Positions 23,772 to 34,987 of a stretch of DNA of 37,419 bases are shown here, in pieces. The DNA is from an uncultured Chlorobiaceae bacterium (GTDB lineage: Bacteria; Bacteroidota; Chlorobiia; Chlorobiales; Chlorobiaceae): the NCBI GenBank assembly GCA_903920215.1, contig CAIXLG010000036.1:1-37419 (forward strand), given 5' to 3'. Below the pieces are notes generated by a model. The model saw nothing but the letters and a program-made list of their open reading frames with translations. It did no database searches and was not told the DNA's origin. How positions within the stretch are numbered: the first letter of the stretch is position 1; every line of letters starts with the position of its first letter. A program made the position numbers and the translations under genes.

Positions 23772-25451
23772 TCATTTCTTTTTCTGTTCAGCTAACCAGT
23801 ATCGAATAATGTGCATGACCTCCTCTTCTGAGCCGGCTTGACGCATGGAGGCTCGCCATTGGCTGTCTCCAGCCATTTTGCAGAGCATCCCAAGCAGCTT
23901 GACGTGACTGTCAGGTTGAGTGACTGGCGAGAGCATGAGAAACATAAGTGTTGCCGTATTGTTGGATCCGGGATCATAAATTCCGAGCTTGCTGACCCCG
24001 ATTGCAAGAACGGCAGATTCAATCCCTTCAAGCCGGGCATGGGGTATGGCAATTTCTTCGCCGATAAAGGTTACTCCCTGTTTTTCCCGTTCGAGTATCG
24101 CTCTCCATGCATAATCGAACGGAATCGAGGAGTGCGTCGTGCAAAGCTTTTCGAGCAACTGGCGAATGGCAACATCCTTTTCAAGCACCTCATTCCAGAG
24201 CAGAACATTGGCCTGAATAATCGCACTCTCCCTGTCGTCCGGCGGCGGCTGTTTACTCGGCAGATTGAAAGGAATACCCGAGAGATAATCGGCGGCGCGT
24301 TTTTTCTTTTGGAGATTATCCTGGCTGCGAATGTCAGGCACGATTATGGTGATCCCTAGACTCTCCTGTATCAGTCGTTCTGTTATACTGCGCCTGCCGA
24401 TCAAACGGTGCCAGAGGGGAACCTGTTTTCCTGAATTGCCGACCACAATATTGCCAACTCTGTACTCTCTGGCGAACTGAAGGACGGTTGAAACAAAATC
24501 GTTGCCCTTGTAGGTAAAAACGGTTGCTCCGAGCTGCTGGGCAAGGGCAAGAGTATTGGACAATTTGCGCTGGATGCCGGCATCGATCATTTCAGGGCTT
24601 TCTGAAAGGCTCTGGACATAGACGGCATACCAGTTGCGGTTCAGTCGGCCGGCGATTCGTGAAGCATATCGCAGCAAGGCCGCGCTGTTTTCCGACTTTG
24701 AACTGAGGCAGACCATAACCTGATCCGGACTGGTTGACGGCTCATTCTGCTCGGGGCTGCTGCGCTTCGAGTCGATTTGGGCAACCACCTCACGAAGGGT
24801 CAGTTCTCTGAGCTGTTCAAGATTTTCCTGCCTGAAAAAATTCAGGAGCGCCGACTCAGTCTTGCCTGCCATATAGACTTTTCCCTCTTTCATGCGCTGC
24901 AAGAGGTCATCCGTTGCGATATCGATATTAACCAGTTGATCAGCCTGAATCACCATCCGGTCGGGTAAACGCTCCTTGACCTTGACGCCGGTGGCCTGCT
25001 CGACGGTTTCATAGAGGCTTTCCAGATGCTGGATGTTGAGTGTCGAAACCACATGAATCCCGGCCGCCAGAATCTCCTCGACATCCTGATACCGCTTCGC
25101 ATTCCTGGAGCCAGGAACATTGGTATGGGCAAGTTCGTCGACCATTATCACTGCCGGATGACGCTTTATAATGGCATCGATGTCCATTTCCGTAATTTCA
25201 ATGCCCCGATAGGTCAACTTTTTCCGGGAAATGATATCAAGGCCATCGAGCAGGGCTTCCGTCTCTTTTCTGCCGTGTGTTTCGACAATACCCACAACGA
25301 CATCGACCCCTTGTCCGAGAAGACGCTTTGCTTCGAGCAGCATCTGGTAGGTTTTTCCTACGCCGGCGCAGTACCCGAGGTAAATCCTCAGGCGACCGCG
25401 CTGCGAGCGTTGTATCAAGCGCAGAAAGCTATCCGCCCTGTTTTCTTCCAT
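23772..25451 (-). CDS. Transmitter-less KdpD sensor fused to USP and PTS EIIA domains (copy 2, kdp locus)
   Basis: 559 residues, start ATG with GGAGG upstream. KdpD N-terminal domain about 15-225: Walker A GYCAGVGKT (26-34), DELAHTN (105-111), both canonical. USP domain about 245-385. EIIA domain about 420-555 with His471 in IPHAR. It lacks the membrane, GAF and kinase parts of E. coli KdpD (894 residues). The last gene of the kdp run, it follows kdpC by 21 bases. Known biology: EIIA-Ntr binds KdpD and controls kdp expression in E. coli. Here the two partners are one polypeptide. It likely acts on the KinB-like kinase at 30060-31934 or directly on the pump; which one is not shown. Confidence 0.92.
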   Translation of the reverse strand: MEENRADSFLRLIQRSQRGRLRIYLGYCAGVGKTYQMLLEAKRLLGQGVDVVVGIVETHGRKETEALLDGLDIISRKKLTYRGIEITEMDIDAIIKRHPAVIMVDELAHTNVPGSRNAKRYQDVEEILAAGIHVVSTLNIQHLESLYETVEQATGVKVKERLPDRMVIQADQLVNIDIATDDLLQRMKEGKVYMAGKTESALLNFFRQENLEQLRELTLREVVAQIDSKRSSPEQNEPSTSPDQVMVCLSSKSENSAALLRYASRIAGRLNRNWYAVYVQSLSESPEMIDAGIQRKLSNTLALAQQLGATVFTYKGNDFVSTVLQFAREYRVGNIVVGNSGKQVPLWHRLIGRRSITERLIQESLGITIIVPDIRSQDNLQKKKRAADYLSGIPFNLPSKQPPPDDRESAIIQANVLLWNEVLEKDVAIRQLLEKLCTTHSSIPFDYAWRAILEREKQGVTFIGEEIAIPHARLEGIESAVLAIGVSKLGIYDPGSNNTATLMFLMLSPVTQPDSHVKLLGMLCKMAGDSQWRASMRQAGSEEEVMHIIRYWLAEQKKK

Positions 25452-25472
25452 AGGATATACCTCCAGTTTTTA

Positions 25473-26075
25473 CTATCGGGGAACCATAGTGGTTTTCCCG
25501 GCTGCATCGAGTTCCATGTTCAACACCAGCACATTGACCAAGCCCTCTCCTGACCCCAGGATCTTTTGTCCGTCAGCGTGGCGACGTATTGCCGCCTCGA
25601 CATCTGAAAGAGCCATCCCTCTGGCATGAGCAACCCTCGACGCTTGAAAAAGAGCTGCCCGAAGGGTAATGAGGGGATCAAGCCCGCTGCCGGATGTTGC
25701 AGCAAGATCCGCAGGAAGAGGGTGCCGGGAGTCGGCACCATACTCTTTAACTGTTTTCAGCGCACGTTCGCGCACTTCGGGACCTGCAGGAGAGAGATTG
25801 CTTCCCCCTGCTGCTTCTGCGGTGTACTTTACAGCCGATGGACGTGGCCAGAAATAGCCCGGCTTCGTGAATGCCTGGGCAATAAGCCTGCTGCCGACAA
25901 CTTTTCCTGCCTGGTTTCGAACCAGTGAGCCTGAAGCGGCCTCTGGCACTGCAAAGTGGGCAAAGCTGAATATGAAGAGCGGATAGAGCCCACTGCACAG
26001 CACAATAGTCGCAAGTGCAATTCTGAGCGATGCCGCAATATTGGCTCCTGTATCTTCCATAAGTGTGGTTTTCAT
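25473..26075 (-). CDS. kdpC: KdpC, potassium-transporting ATPase C subunit
   Basis: 200 residues, typical of KdpC. One N-terminal TM helix (about 17-38, ALATIVLCSGLYPLFIFSFA) followed by a periplasmic domain with SLVRNQAGKVVGSRLIAQAF, FWPRPSAVKYTAEAAGGSNL and SGLDPLITLRAALFQASRVA, all KdpC hallmarks. It stabilises the KdpFABC complex and raises nucleotide affinity. The ATG has AAGGAG upstream and lies 14 bases after kdpB. Confidence 0.95.
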   Translation of the reverse strand: MKTTLMEDTGANIAASLRIALATIVLCSGLYPLFIFSFAHFAVPEAASGSLVRNQAGKVVGSRLIAQAFTKPGYFWPRPSAVKYTAEAAGGSNLSPAGPEVRERALKTVKEYGADSRHPLPADLAATSGSGLDPLITLRAALFQASRVAHARGMALSDVEAAIRRHADGQKILGSGEGLVNVLVLNMELDAAGKTTMVPR

Positions 26076-26089
26076 GTGATGGTACTCCT

Positions 26090-28207
<2,118 letters not shown>

Positions 28208-29881
28208 TTATTGAATAGAAGTCGAAAGATAGTCGGCTACCGGTCCAAGCACTGCGACAGGCATGAAGAGCAGTGCGCCGATCAGAAGCACGCTTCCAAG
28301 AATGACGACAGCAAAAAGCGGGGTATCAATGCGAAGCGTCCCCGTGGTTTCCGGAACAGGTTTTTTTGCAGCCATTGAGCCTGCGATTGCCAGCGGTAGA
28401 ATGATGGGGATAAAACGCCCCAGCAGCATGACCAGTCCTGTGGCTATATTCCATGGCACTGTACCGTCGCCGAGGCCTTCGAATCCCGAGCCGTTGTTGG
28501 CTGCCGCCGAACTGAACTCATAGAGAATCTCACTGAATCCATGTGCGCCCTTATTGAGCACGGTGCCTGCACCCCAGGTGGTGGATGCGAACAGGGCGGT
28601 CCCGACAAGGATCAGTAGCGGATGGACCAGCAGCGCTAGCAGTGCAAGCTTCATTTCATGTGTTTCCACCTTTCGGGCACAGTATTCGGGTGTCCTTCCG
28701 ACCATCATGCCGCAGATGAAGACTCCGACGATAATGAAGATGAACATGTTGATGAATCCTACCCCCACGCCACCGAAAATCACATTCAGCCACATGCCTG
28801 CGAGCGGCACCAGGCCGGTTAGCGGATTGAGGCTGTCGTGCATGCAGTTGACTGAGCCATTGCTGGTAGCTGTTGTGACGGCAGCCCACATTGCAGCTGT
28901 TCCGGAAGGTCCGAAACGCAGCTCTTTACCTTCGAGATTCGATACGCTCTCAATTGGCAATCCCTTGAAAGCCATAGCAGGAGAGCTTTCCAGATTGAGC
29001 GCGATGCCCGATTTCAGGACGAGCAGCAGAAGCATTACAGAAAAAATCACTGCGGCATGGCGCATCCGACCGGTTATGCGTCCGAACATCCATACTGTTG
29101 CCATAGCAATCAGAGGAATGCTTATACATTCGATATAATTGGTCAGAAACGATGGGTTTTCGAAAGGATGCGTCGAGTTGGGACCGAAAAATCCGCCTCC
29201 GTTCGTGCCGAGCTGTTTGATGGCTACCATTGCTGCCACCGGTCCCCGGGCGATGGTCTGCATCGCTCCTTCGAGCGTTCTGGCTGCGGCTGCTCCTTCA
29301 AATGTCATGGGCACTCCTCCAACAACGAGGAGAAGAGCTACCACTATCGAAAGCGGCAGCAGAATGAAGAGGGTTGAGCGGAGCAGATCGCGGTAAAAGT
29401 TGCCGACAAGTGTTCTGCCTGCCAGTGACCTGGCCAATGCGGTAAAGCAGGCGATGCCCGTTGCGGCTGAAACAAACTGCAGCCAGGTCAGGGCGAAAAG
29501 CTGGGAAAAATAGCTCATCGAAACTTCACCGGCGTAATGCTGCAGGTTGGTGTTGGTCACAAATGAAGCCGCCGTATTGAAAATAAGGCTTGCTTCAAGA
29601 GGGCCCCTGCCGTCAGGATTGAGTGGAAGCATCTGCTGCAGCGCAAGCATGAGGACAACAGCAGTGAACATGATGGCGTTGAAGAAGAGCATGGAGATCA
29701 GGTAGCCTTTCCAATCCTGTTCTCTGTCGAGCATCCTTCCGCCGGTTTTTCTCAGAAGGATTTCCATCCGGCCATCACTGGAGTTGATCGGAGGATTCAT
29801 GACTGCTGTCATGAAACGGCCCAGCGGCCATGAAAGCAGAACAGGCAAGGCAATAAAGAGAAGCAGCATGAGTAGTTGCAT
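28208..29881 (-). CDS. kdpA: KdpA, potassium-translocating subunit
   Basis: 557 residues from ATG 29881, the same length as the E. coli protein. The open frame extends 40 codons further upstream, but that part lies over kdpF in another frame and lacks a ribosome site; AAAGGAG (29889-29895) precedes the chosen ATG. Selectivity-filter loops are visible: NTAASFVTNTNLQHYAGE, LGTNGGGFFGPNSTHPFENP, TTATSNGSVNCMHDSLNPL and AAANNGSGFEGL. It selects K+ and forms the pore of the KdpFABC complex in the inner membrane. Confidence 0.96.
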   Translation of the reverse strand: MQLLMLLLFIALPVLLSWPLGRFMTAVMNPPINSSDGRMEILLRKTGGRMLDREQDWKGYLISMLFFNAIMFTAVVLMLALQQMLPLNPDGRGPLEASLIFNTAASFVTNTNLQHYAGEVSMSYFSQLFALTWLQFVSAATGIACFTALARSLAGRTLVGNFYRDLLRSTLFILLPLSIVVALLLVVGGVPMTFEGAAAARTLEGAMQTIARGPVAAMVAIKQLGTNGGGFFGPNSTHPFENPSFLTNYIECISIPLIAMATVWMFGRITGRMRHAAVIFSVMLLLLVLKSGIALNLESSPAMAFKGLPIESVSNLEGKELRFGPSGTAAMWAAVTTATSNGSVNCMHDSLNPLTGLVPLAGMWLNVIFGGVGVGFINMFIFIIVGVFICGMMVGRTPEYCARKVETHEMKLALLALLVHPLLILVGTALFASTTWGAGTVLNKGAHGFSEILYEFSSAAANNGSGFEGLGDGTVPWNIATGLVMLLGRFIPIILPLAIAGSMAAKKPVPETTGTLRIDTPLFAVVILGSVLLIGALLFMPVAVLGPVADYLSTSIQ

Positions 29882-29892
29882 AAAGAACTCCT

Positions 29893-29973
29893 TTAAAATT
29901 TTTCGGGTGACACAACGGCGATCATGAGATAGACCGCACAGGCAACAAGAACTGGTAAGACGAAATACTCCAT
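29893..29973 (-). CDS. kdpF: KdpF, small membrane subunit
   Basis: 26 residues (MEYFVLPVLVACAVYLMIAV and a VSPEKF tail), a single TM helix ending in a short polar tail as in KdpF. ATG at 29971-29973 preceded by GGAGG. The stop at 29893-29895 overlaps the ribosome site of kdpA, the usual kdpF-kdpA arrangement. Confidence 0.85.
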   Translation of the reverse strand: MEYFVLPVLVACAVYLMIAVVSPEKF

Positions 29974-30059
29974 AGCAACCTCCGAATAATTGATGAATCA
30001 AGACAACAGTAGAAAAATCAGTAACTCCAGATAGACTCCCTTGTGAATGTTTATCGTCT

Positions 30060-31934
30060 TCATGCCCGTCCGTTTATCGGAAGCTCACCGGTTGAAACCT
30101 GATGTTTATGGATCGGCAACGTGAAGCTGAACAGGGATCCCTTACCTGGCTGGCTTTGTGAAAAGACCATCCCGCCTTGAGCTTCGACGAGCTCCTTGAC
30201 TATGGAAAGCCCCAAGCCGACACCGGAACGCACATCCTGACCAGGCGCCCTGAAAAACTGCTCAAACAAATAAGCCATGTGTTCAGAAGCAATTCCTGAT
30301 CCAGTATCTTCGACGAAGAATCGGACAAAGTTCTCCACCCTTCCGGCTCCTACCCTCACGGTTCCGCCGGGGCTGGTAAATCGCAGAGCATTGGAAAAGA
30401 GATTTGCAAAAACATGCCGGATACCTACCGGGTCAGCAAATACATCCGGCAAGTCATCGGCTATGGCCTCCGTAAGGGTGACGTTGCGGTCTTTAGCCTC
30501 ACTCAAAAAAGGCTCCATGCTTTCCCGAACAAGAAGGGAAGGCTGCACTGGTCGGGGTTCAAGGTATGCCTTGCCCGATTCGATACGGTTGAGATCGAGC
30601 AAATCATCGAGCATTTCGACAAGGCGCTCACAATCTTCCCGGGCTCCAACCATCAATTCGGTCTGTTGCGTATTCAGGACACCTACCTCTTCTTCAAGCA
30701 GCAGGTGAATCGACATGCGCAGCGAGGTCAGTGGAGTTTTGAGCTGATGCGACACCGTGGAGAGCATCCCCTGCTTCATCTCCTGCTGTTCGTGCATTTG
30801 CGTCACATCGCTCATTATCAGAATTGTGCCGTCGCCATCACCTGATTCCGGATCTGATGTTGAGATGATTGGCACTGCTTCAGGCTTGAAGAAATATTCC
30901 TTGTTGCTGACGAATTGCTGCACATAACCCTTGTCGTCAAGGGAAGCAGGTTTCCGGGTAGCAAACGATTTGTCAAGCAGCCCCGAAATCCAGGAAAATG
31001 GAAGTTCTCTTGCCGAAACTCCCGGTTTCAGGCCAAAAAGCTGGACTGCCGTTTCGGTTGAAACCCTGACCTCTCCTTGTGAATCAAGCACAGCAACCGG
31101 CACAGGTAATACTCGGAACACATCTTCTGTCAACTTGCGGCTCCGGATCAGATTCGCCATATCACTGTTACGATTCTGACGGAGAGCAATCAGCATGGCA
31201 TTGAACGAACGCGACAGCTGACCTACTTCATCATGGGCAGCCGTCTGCAGAACAACTTCAAGATTGCCGCGGCGGATCTCTTCTGTCGTTTCAATCAAAC
31301 GCCGTAAAGGATGGAACACCCAACGGTGAATTTGATAACTCAGCAGTATGGAGAAGAGAACGCTGGCCAAACTGACGGAAAGCATCCTCCATCGGGCTGA
31401 AATCGCCAGGCTTTGTGTCGCATTTTTTTCTGTAATCATGTTTGCCTGATTCATATTGAGAATCTCCTGGGCAACTTTTTTGATTTCGTTGAATACTGGT
31501 ACCTGCCTTGTGAAATAGAGCGTCCGGCGATCCGGCTCGCTTATTGAACTCTCCATAACCTTGGGAAGTATGCTGAAATACTCTTTTGACAGATGCTGAA
31601 TCCGATCAGCACGCTCCTGCTCGCCCGGCAAGGTGATAAGGTGCAGTTCGCGATCAAGTGCATTGATGAACTTCGCTTTATGTTTGTTCACCATTATCTG
31701 CATATCCTTGTCGTGATTGCCGAGAAACGAGTTAAGCTCCGCACTGTTGATACTGTCCAGCGCATCTTTCATATCCTGAGAGGCCACCACGCTCTGGTAA
31801 TTCTCTTTCAGTACGATGGCCAGGGATTTTCCGAGCATGTCGATCTGGCGGATGGTCACAAAGCTGATTGCTGCAACGATGACCAGCATGCCGCTCAATC
31901 CGAACAAAAGTTTCTGTCTGATTCCGATTTTCAT
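30060..31934 (-). CDS. KinB-like membrane histidine kinase of the kdp locus
   Basis: 624 residues. TM1 about 9-29, extracytoplasmic region to about 180, TM2 about 185-203, HAMP about 205-258, PAS-like about 265-385, HisKA with His396 in STVSHQLKTPLTSL, HATPase with NLFSNALRF, EDTGSGI and GVGLGLSIVKE. It replaces the kinase half that is missing from the KdpD-like protein and has no KdpD similarity itself. Probable partner: the NtrC-type regulator directly upstream (gap about 190 bases). Paralogue of the kinase at 246-2078. kdpF begins 86 bases downstream. Confidence 0.92.
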   Translation of the reverse strand: MKIGIRQKLLFGLSGMLVIVAAISFVTIRQIDMLGKSLAIVLKENYQSVVASQDMKDALDSINSAELNSFLGNHDKDMQIMVNKHKAKFINALDRELHLITLPGEQERADRIQHLSKEYFSILPKVMESSISEPDRRTLYFTRQVPVFNEIKKVAQEILNMNQANMITEKNATQSLAISARWRMLSVSLASVLFSILLSYQIHRWVFHPLRRLIETTEEIRRGNLEVVLQTAAHDEVGQLSRSFNAMLIALRQNRNSDMANLIRSRKLTEDVFRVLPVPVAVLDSQGEVRVSTETAVQLFGLKPGVSARELPFSWISGLLDKSFATRKPASLDDKGYVQQFVSNKEYFFKPEAVPIISTSDPESGDGDGTILIMSDVTQMHEQQEMKQGMLSTVSHQLKTPLTSLRMSIHLLLEEEVGVLNTQQTELMVGAREDCERLVEMLDDLLDLNRIESGKAYLEPRPVQPSLLVRESMEPFLSEAKDRNVTLTEAIADDLPDVFADPVGIRHVFANLFSNALRFTSPGGTVRVGAGRVENFVRFFVEDTGSGIASEHMAYLFEQFFRAPGQDVRSGVGLGLSIVKELVEAQGGMVFSQSQPGKGSLFSFTLPIHKHQVSTGELPINGRA

Positions 31935-32127
31935 GATTCAATCTTTATCTGCTCTTTTACAAATAACGTGCCAGACACAGAATCAAGGAAAACCGGGTAG
32001 ATGCGGTCGATAAAGAGGGGATTCGGGGTGTAAATTGCACGGTCGCCAAGGGCGTGAGAGTGCAAAATTCAACGTCCACCAGTGGGCAGCGTCAAAATTG
32101 AAACAAGAGGGGGAAAGGGGAGTGCGA
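31935..32127. promoter_or_regulatory. Intergenic region between regulator and kinase with an inverted repeat
   Basis: AAATTGCAC (32032-32040) and GTGCAAAATT (32060-32069) form an imperfect inverted repeat with a 19-base spacer. TTGCAC/GTGCAA half-sites resemble the TGCAC-type half-sites used by NtrC-family regulators. No sigma-54 promoter with proper spacing was found here. Confidence 0.3.
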
Positions 32128-33495
32128 TTAAAGCCCGAACTGCTTGCGTTTTCTCCAAAGTGTTGCCTTGTCGATGCCCAGTACCTCAGCAGATTCCTGT
32201 ACTGAGGAGGTCGAAGCAAGTACCCTGCGAATATGCAGCTCTTCGAGAGTTTCCAGCGTTATTCTATCACCGATTTTAATCTGTGGCGGCAAGGTGGAGG
32301 CAATTGTTTCGGGTAGAAGTTCTTCACCGATAACAGCGGTCGTACAAAGGATCACCGCCCGTTCAACCACATTTCGGAGCTCGCGGATGTTGCCCGGCCA
32401 GCCATAATCGCGAAAAATGCGCAATACCTCAGGGCTGAATCCCTGAATGGCCTTGTGGTTCTGGGCATTGAAAAATGCAAGCATGTTTCCGGCAATCTCT
32501 TCGACATCCCCTGAACGCTCGGCCAGGGAAGGAAGCGTTATCTGAATAACATTGAGGCGATAATAGAGATCCTCGCGGAAACGACCTGAAGCCACGGCGG
32601 ACTCCAGATCAACATTTGTGGCTGCAATAATACGAACATTTGCTTTTCGGGTGTGCTGATCGCCGACACGCTCATATTCCCGCTCCTGAATGAAACGCAG
32701 CAGTTTCGACTGGATTGGAAGCGGAAGTTCACCTATTTCATCAAGGAAAAGGGTTCCACCCTCGCAACTTGCGACACGCCCGGGATTGTCTCGAAGAGCG
32801 CCGGTAAACGCTCCCTTTACATGACCGAACAGCTCGCTTTCAAGAAGCTCCTGGTTCAGTGACGGGCAGGAAATAACACCGAATGGTTTGTCGGACCTAT
32901 GACTCCATGAGTGGATGAATCGGGCAATCATGGTTTTTCCCGTACCACTCGGTCCCCTAAGCATCACAACCGCATCGGAAGCTGAAACCTGTCGGGATAG
33001 TTCTATCACCCTTTGCATTGGCGGGTAACTGGAGCGCAGTGATGCATCCGGATCTTTACGGTTCAGATCGTCCTGAAGAAGGGTGATGCGCTGTTCAAGC
33101 ATCCGGATTGAAGCAAGTCTTTCAAGAACGAGTTTGAGCTGACCCGGCATAAATGGTTTTGGCAGATAATCTGCAGCCCCGCGTTTCATCGCTTCAACAG
33201 CTGTATCCACTGATGCGAAAGCCGTTATGACGACAATCTTCAGCCATGGTGACTGGGCCAGCAGAGAAGACACCAGATCAAGTCCACTCTCCAGGCCTAA
33301 CCGGATATCTACGAATGCAATATCGAATATCTGTAACCGCGCCTCAGTCAAGGCATCCTGAATGTTGGATACCGTAGTGACTTTGTGATTCCTGATCTCG
33401 AAAAACATCATCATGGTTTTTCTGATGTTGCTCTCGTCATCAACGATCAAGACATTCATTGTGGCAGTGGACATCTCTTTTCCTTCACTCTTCAT
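32128..33495 (-). CDS. NtrC-family sigma-54 response regulator of the kdp locus
   Basis: 455 residues. REC domain with phospho-acceptor Asp63 in FVDIRLGLESG; AAA+ domain with Walker A GPSGTGKT, GAFTGA loop (contact with sigma-54) and Walker B GTLFLDEIGE; C-terminal Fis-type HTH (ESAEVLGIDKATLWRKRKQF). It is the first gene of the kdp run and takes the place of the OmpR-type KdpE. ATG 33495 has AGGTGA upstream; a second in-frame ATG (33474) with GGA-AAGAG is also plausible. If it drives kdp, a sigma-54 promoter would be expected; I found none upstream of kdpF or of this gene. Confidence 0.92.
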   Translation of the reverse strand: MKSEGKEMSTATMNVLIVDDESNIRKTMMMFFEIRNHKVTTVSNIQDALTEARLQIFDIAFVDIRLGLESGLDLVSSLLAQSPWLKIVVITAFASVDTAVEAMKRGAADYLPKPFMPGQLKLVLERLASIRMLEQRITLLQDDLNRKDPDASLRSSYPPMQRVIELSRQVSASDAVVMLRGPSGTGKTMIARFIHSWSHRSDKPFGVISCPSLNQELLESELFGHVKGAFTGALRDNPGRVASCEGGTLFLDEIGELPLPIQSKLLRFIQEREYERVGDQHTRKANVRIIAATNVDLESAVASGRFREDLYYRLNVIQITLPSLAERSGDVEEIAGNMLAFFNAQNHKAIQGFSPEVLRIFRDYGWPGNIRELRNVVERAVILCTTAVIGEELLPETIASTLPPQIKIGDRITLETLEELHIRRVLASTSSVQESAEVLGIDKATLWRKRKQFGL

Positions 33496-33616
33496 GATTG
33501 ATCACCTGAGTATTTACAATAAAGCATACAGCTGTTGACTTCCAAGAGAAAACAGTAATAAAAAAAGGTTTTCCCCTTGATGCTGTATATTAAAAAAAAT
33601 CACTCAGGGCGGTGGG

Positions 33617-33931
33617 TCAGGGGTGAGTAACACTGTTAAGCCGTTTCCATACCTCTTCGATGATAAATCCCGATGCTTCATCACGGTCATTCATGAAAAG
33701 CAGCCTTTCGAAAGCATTATGCCTTGAGCGGGCACATGCTTTCAATAAAGCATCGTTGCCTTGATACAGGCCGAACTCGTTGCGGATTACCCACCCCAGA
33801 CCAAAATGAAAATTGATCAACTCCTTTTCGTGAGTATTCCTGAGCTCGCTTTTTTCCTCTTCACTCATTGAGGCGATAATACGCTCTATCGCTTTTTCTA
33901 TCGTCTTTGGCCATAGTGATGGATCAGGCAT
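33617..33931 (-). CDS. DUF6794-type small cytoplasmic protein
   Basis: 104 residues, starting MPDPSLWPKTIEKAIERIIA and containing SELRNTHEKELINFHFGLGW, IRNEFGLYQGNDALL and EASGFIIEEVWKRL. The pattern fits DUF6794 proteins as I remember them (function unknown). No TM or signal. Same strand as the kdp locus, 121 bases upstream of the regulator, probably a separate transcript. Confidence 0.65.
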   Translation of the reverse strand: MPDPSLWPKTIEKAIERIIASMSEEEKSELRNTHEKELINFHFGLGWVIRNEFGLYQGNDALLKACARSRHNAFERLLFMNDRDEASGFIIEEVWKRLNSVTHP

Positions 33932-34126
33932 AAGGATTTCAAATCGTATATGGAAAAAATCAAGTGCAATTTAAGTGATTCAGTTGCAACGGTTATATGC
34001 CGTTCGGCACATCCATTGACTCCTTTACAGATTACTGATAATATTCACAATACAATGTTACACAATTGAAAAACAATTGAACGAGCTGACAAGCAGGATT
34101 TTCTTCACTGCCCACTATATACAATC

Positions 34127-34155
34127 TCAGCACTCAGCACTCAGAACTCAGCACT
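34127..34155. repeat. Short tandem repeat of CTCAGCA/CTCAGAA heptamers
   Basis: Four adjacent heptamers (CTCAGCA, CTCAGCA, CTCAGAA, CTCAGCA) lie just downstream of the bshB1 stop. Possibly a slippage-prone repeat or part of the 3' UTR. Confidence 0.6.
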
Positions 34156-34165
34156 TAATAACTCA

Positions 34166-34930
34166 TCACTTTAAGAATTTTCCCTCAAATGCACTACTGA
34201 ATGAACTAATCCCCATGGTTCCTGAAAGCAGGAACCCTTCGCCGTACATAACGCCAATCTGTTCGCCGAAATACCTGGCTCGTGCTTCAAGCCCGGTAAG
34301 AAATTCCTTGCGATTAATCAGCGTTTTAGGCTCTTCCGTACTTCCTTTGCGGTAAAACTGCGAACCAAAGGCAAGCACTCCCTTTCTGGATGCCTCAAAG
34401 GTTTCCGAAACATCAACAATGACGTCTGGATCAAGGTGTTTGAACTGGACATAGTAAAGCAGGTGTTGAGGCCGGTGGGGCTTCTGCACAGTTCCGTTCA
34501 TGGTTGTCTGAAGCTCTTGAAGGCCTGCATAATAAAAGGCATCGGTAACCAGCCTGGAGGCTTTCGAGTGGTCGGGGTGCCGTTCATCAGGCGGGTTGGC
34601 AAAAACCACGTCCGGCCTGAAGTGCCTGATGACCCTGATAATCTCCGTCAGGTTTTCTTCAGTATAGAATAATTTTGAATCTCCCAGGTCAAGGGAGGAA
34701 CGACTCTCGTACCCCATAACTTCAGCTGCTGCTTTAGCTTCACATTTCCTCGTTTCCGCGGTTCCGAGTGTGCCCATCTCTCCTCTTGTCAGATCGCATA
34801 CAGCAACAGTACGACCCTCACTCATGATTTTCAGAAGAGTGGCTCCGCATGCCAGTTCAACGTCATCAGGATGAGCGCCGAATGCAAGCGCATACACTTG
34901 TTCAGCTGAACTTTCCAATTGCCTTGTCAT
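34166..34930 (-). CDS. bshB1: BshB1-type PIG-L deacetylase (bacillithiol biosynthesis)
   Basis: 254 residues from ATG 34930 (AGGAATA just upstream). A longer open frame starting at 35170 covers the dut 5' end and is rejected. The zinc motif AHPDDVELACG (His20, Asp23) and the later RHPDHSKAS motif define the PIG-L/LmbE family. The further stretches TRGEMGTLGT and FGSQFYRKG suggest the BshB1 subfamily, which removes the acetyl group from N-acetyl-glucosaminyl malate in making bacillithiol-type thiols. Divergent from dut with a 57-base gap that must hold both promoters. Confidence 0.88.
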   Translation of the reverse strand: MTRQLESSAEQVYALAFGAHPDDVELACGATLLKIMSEGRTVAVCDLTRGEMGTLGTAETRKCEAKAAAEVMGYESRSSLDLGDSKLFYTEENLTEIIRVIRHFRPDVVFANPPDERHPDHSKASRLVTDAFYYAGLQELQTTMNGTVQKPHRPQHLLYYVQFKHLDPDVIVDVSETFEASRKGVLAFGSQFYRKGSTEEPKTLINRKEFLTGLEARARYFGEQIGVMYGEGFLLSGTMGISSFSSAFEGKFLK

Positions 34931-34987
34931 TATTCCTGTTATATTTGAATCCGTGAAGAAAATGAAAAATATCACATTCCCTCTCCA

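Noticed and set aside
23838-25553. Plus-strand open frames of about 175 codons opposite the KdpD-like gene
   Set aside because: Both are antisense to a clear protein-coding gene and lack motifs.
28554-29138. 194-codon plus-strand open frame opposite kdpA
   Set aside because: Antisense shadow of kdpA selectivity-filter regions, with no recognisable protein features.
29882-30001. 40-codon N-terminal extension of kdpA
   Set aside because: It overlaps kdpF in another frame; the ATG at 29881 has a proper ribosome site and gives the standard KdpA length.
34127-34155. CTCAGCA heptamer run as a phase-variation switch
   Set aside because: It lies outside coding sequence, downstream of bshB1, with only four imperfect units, so a switching role is unsupported.
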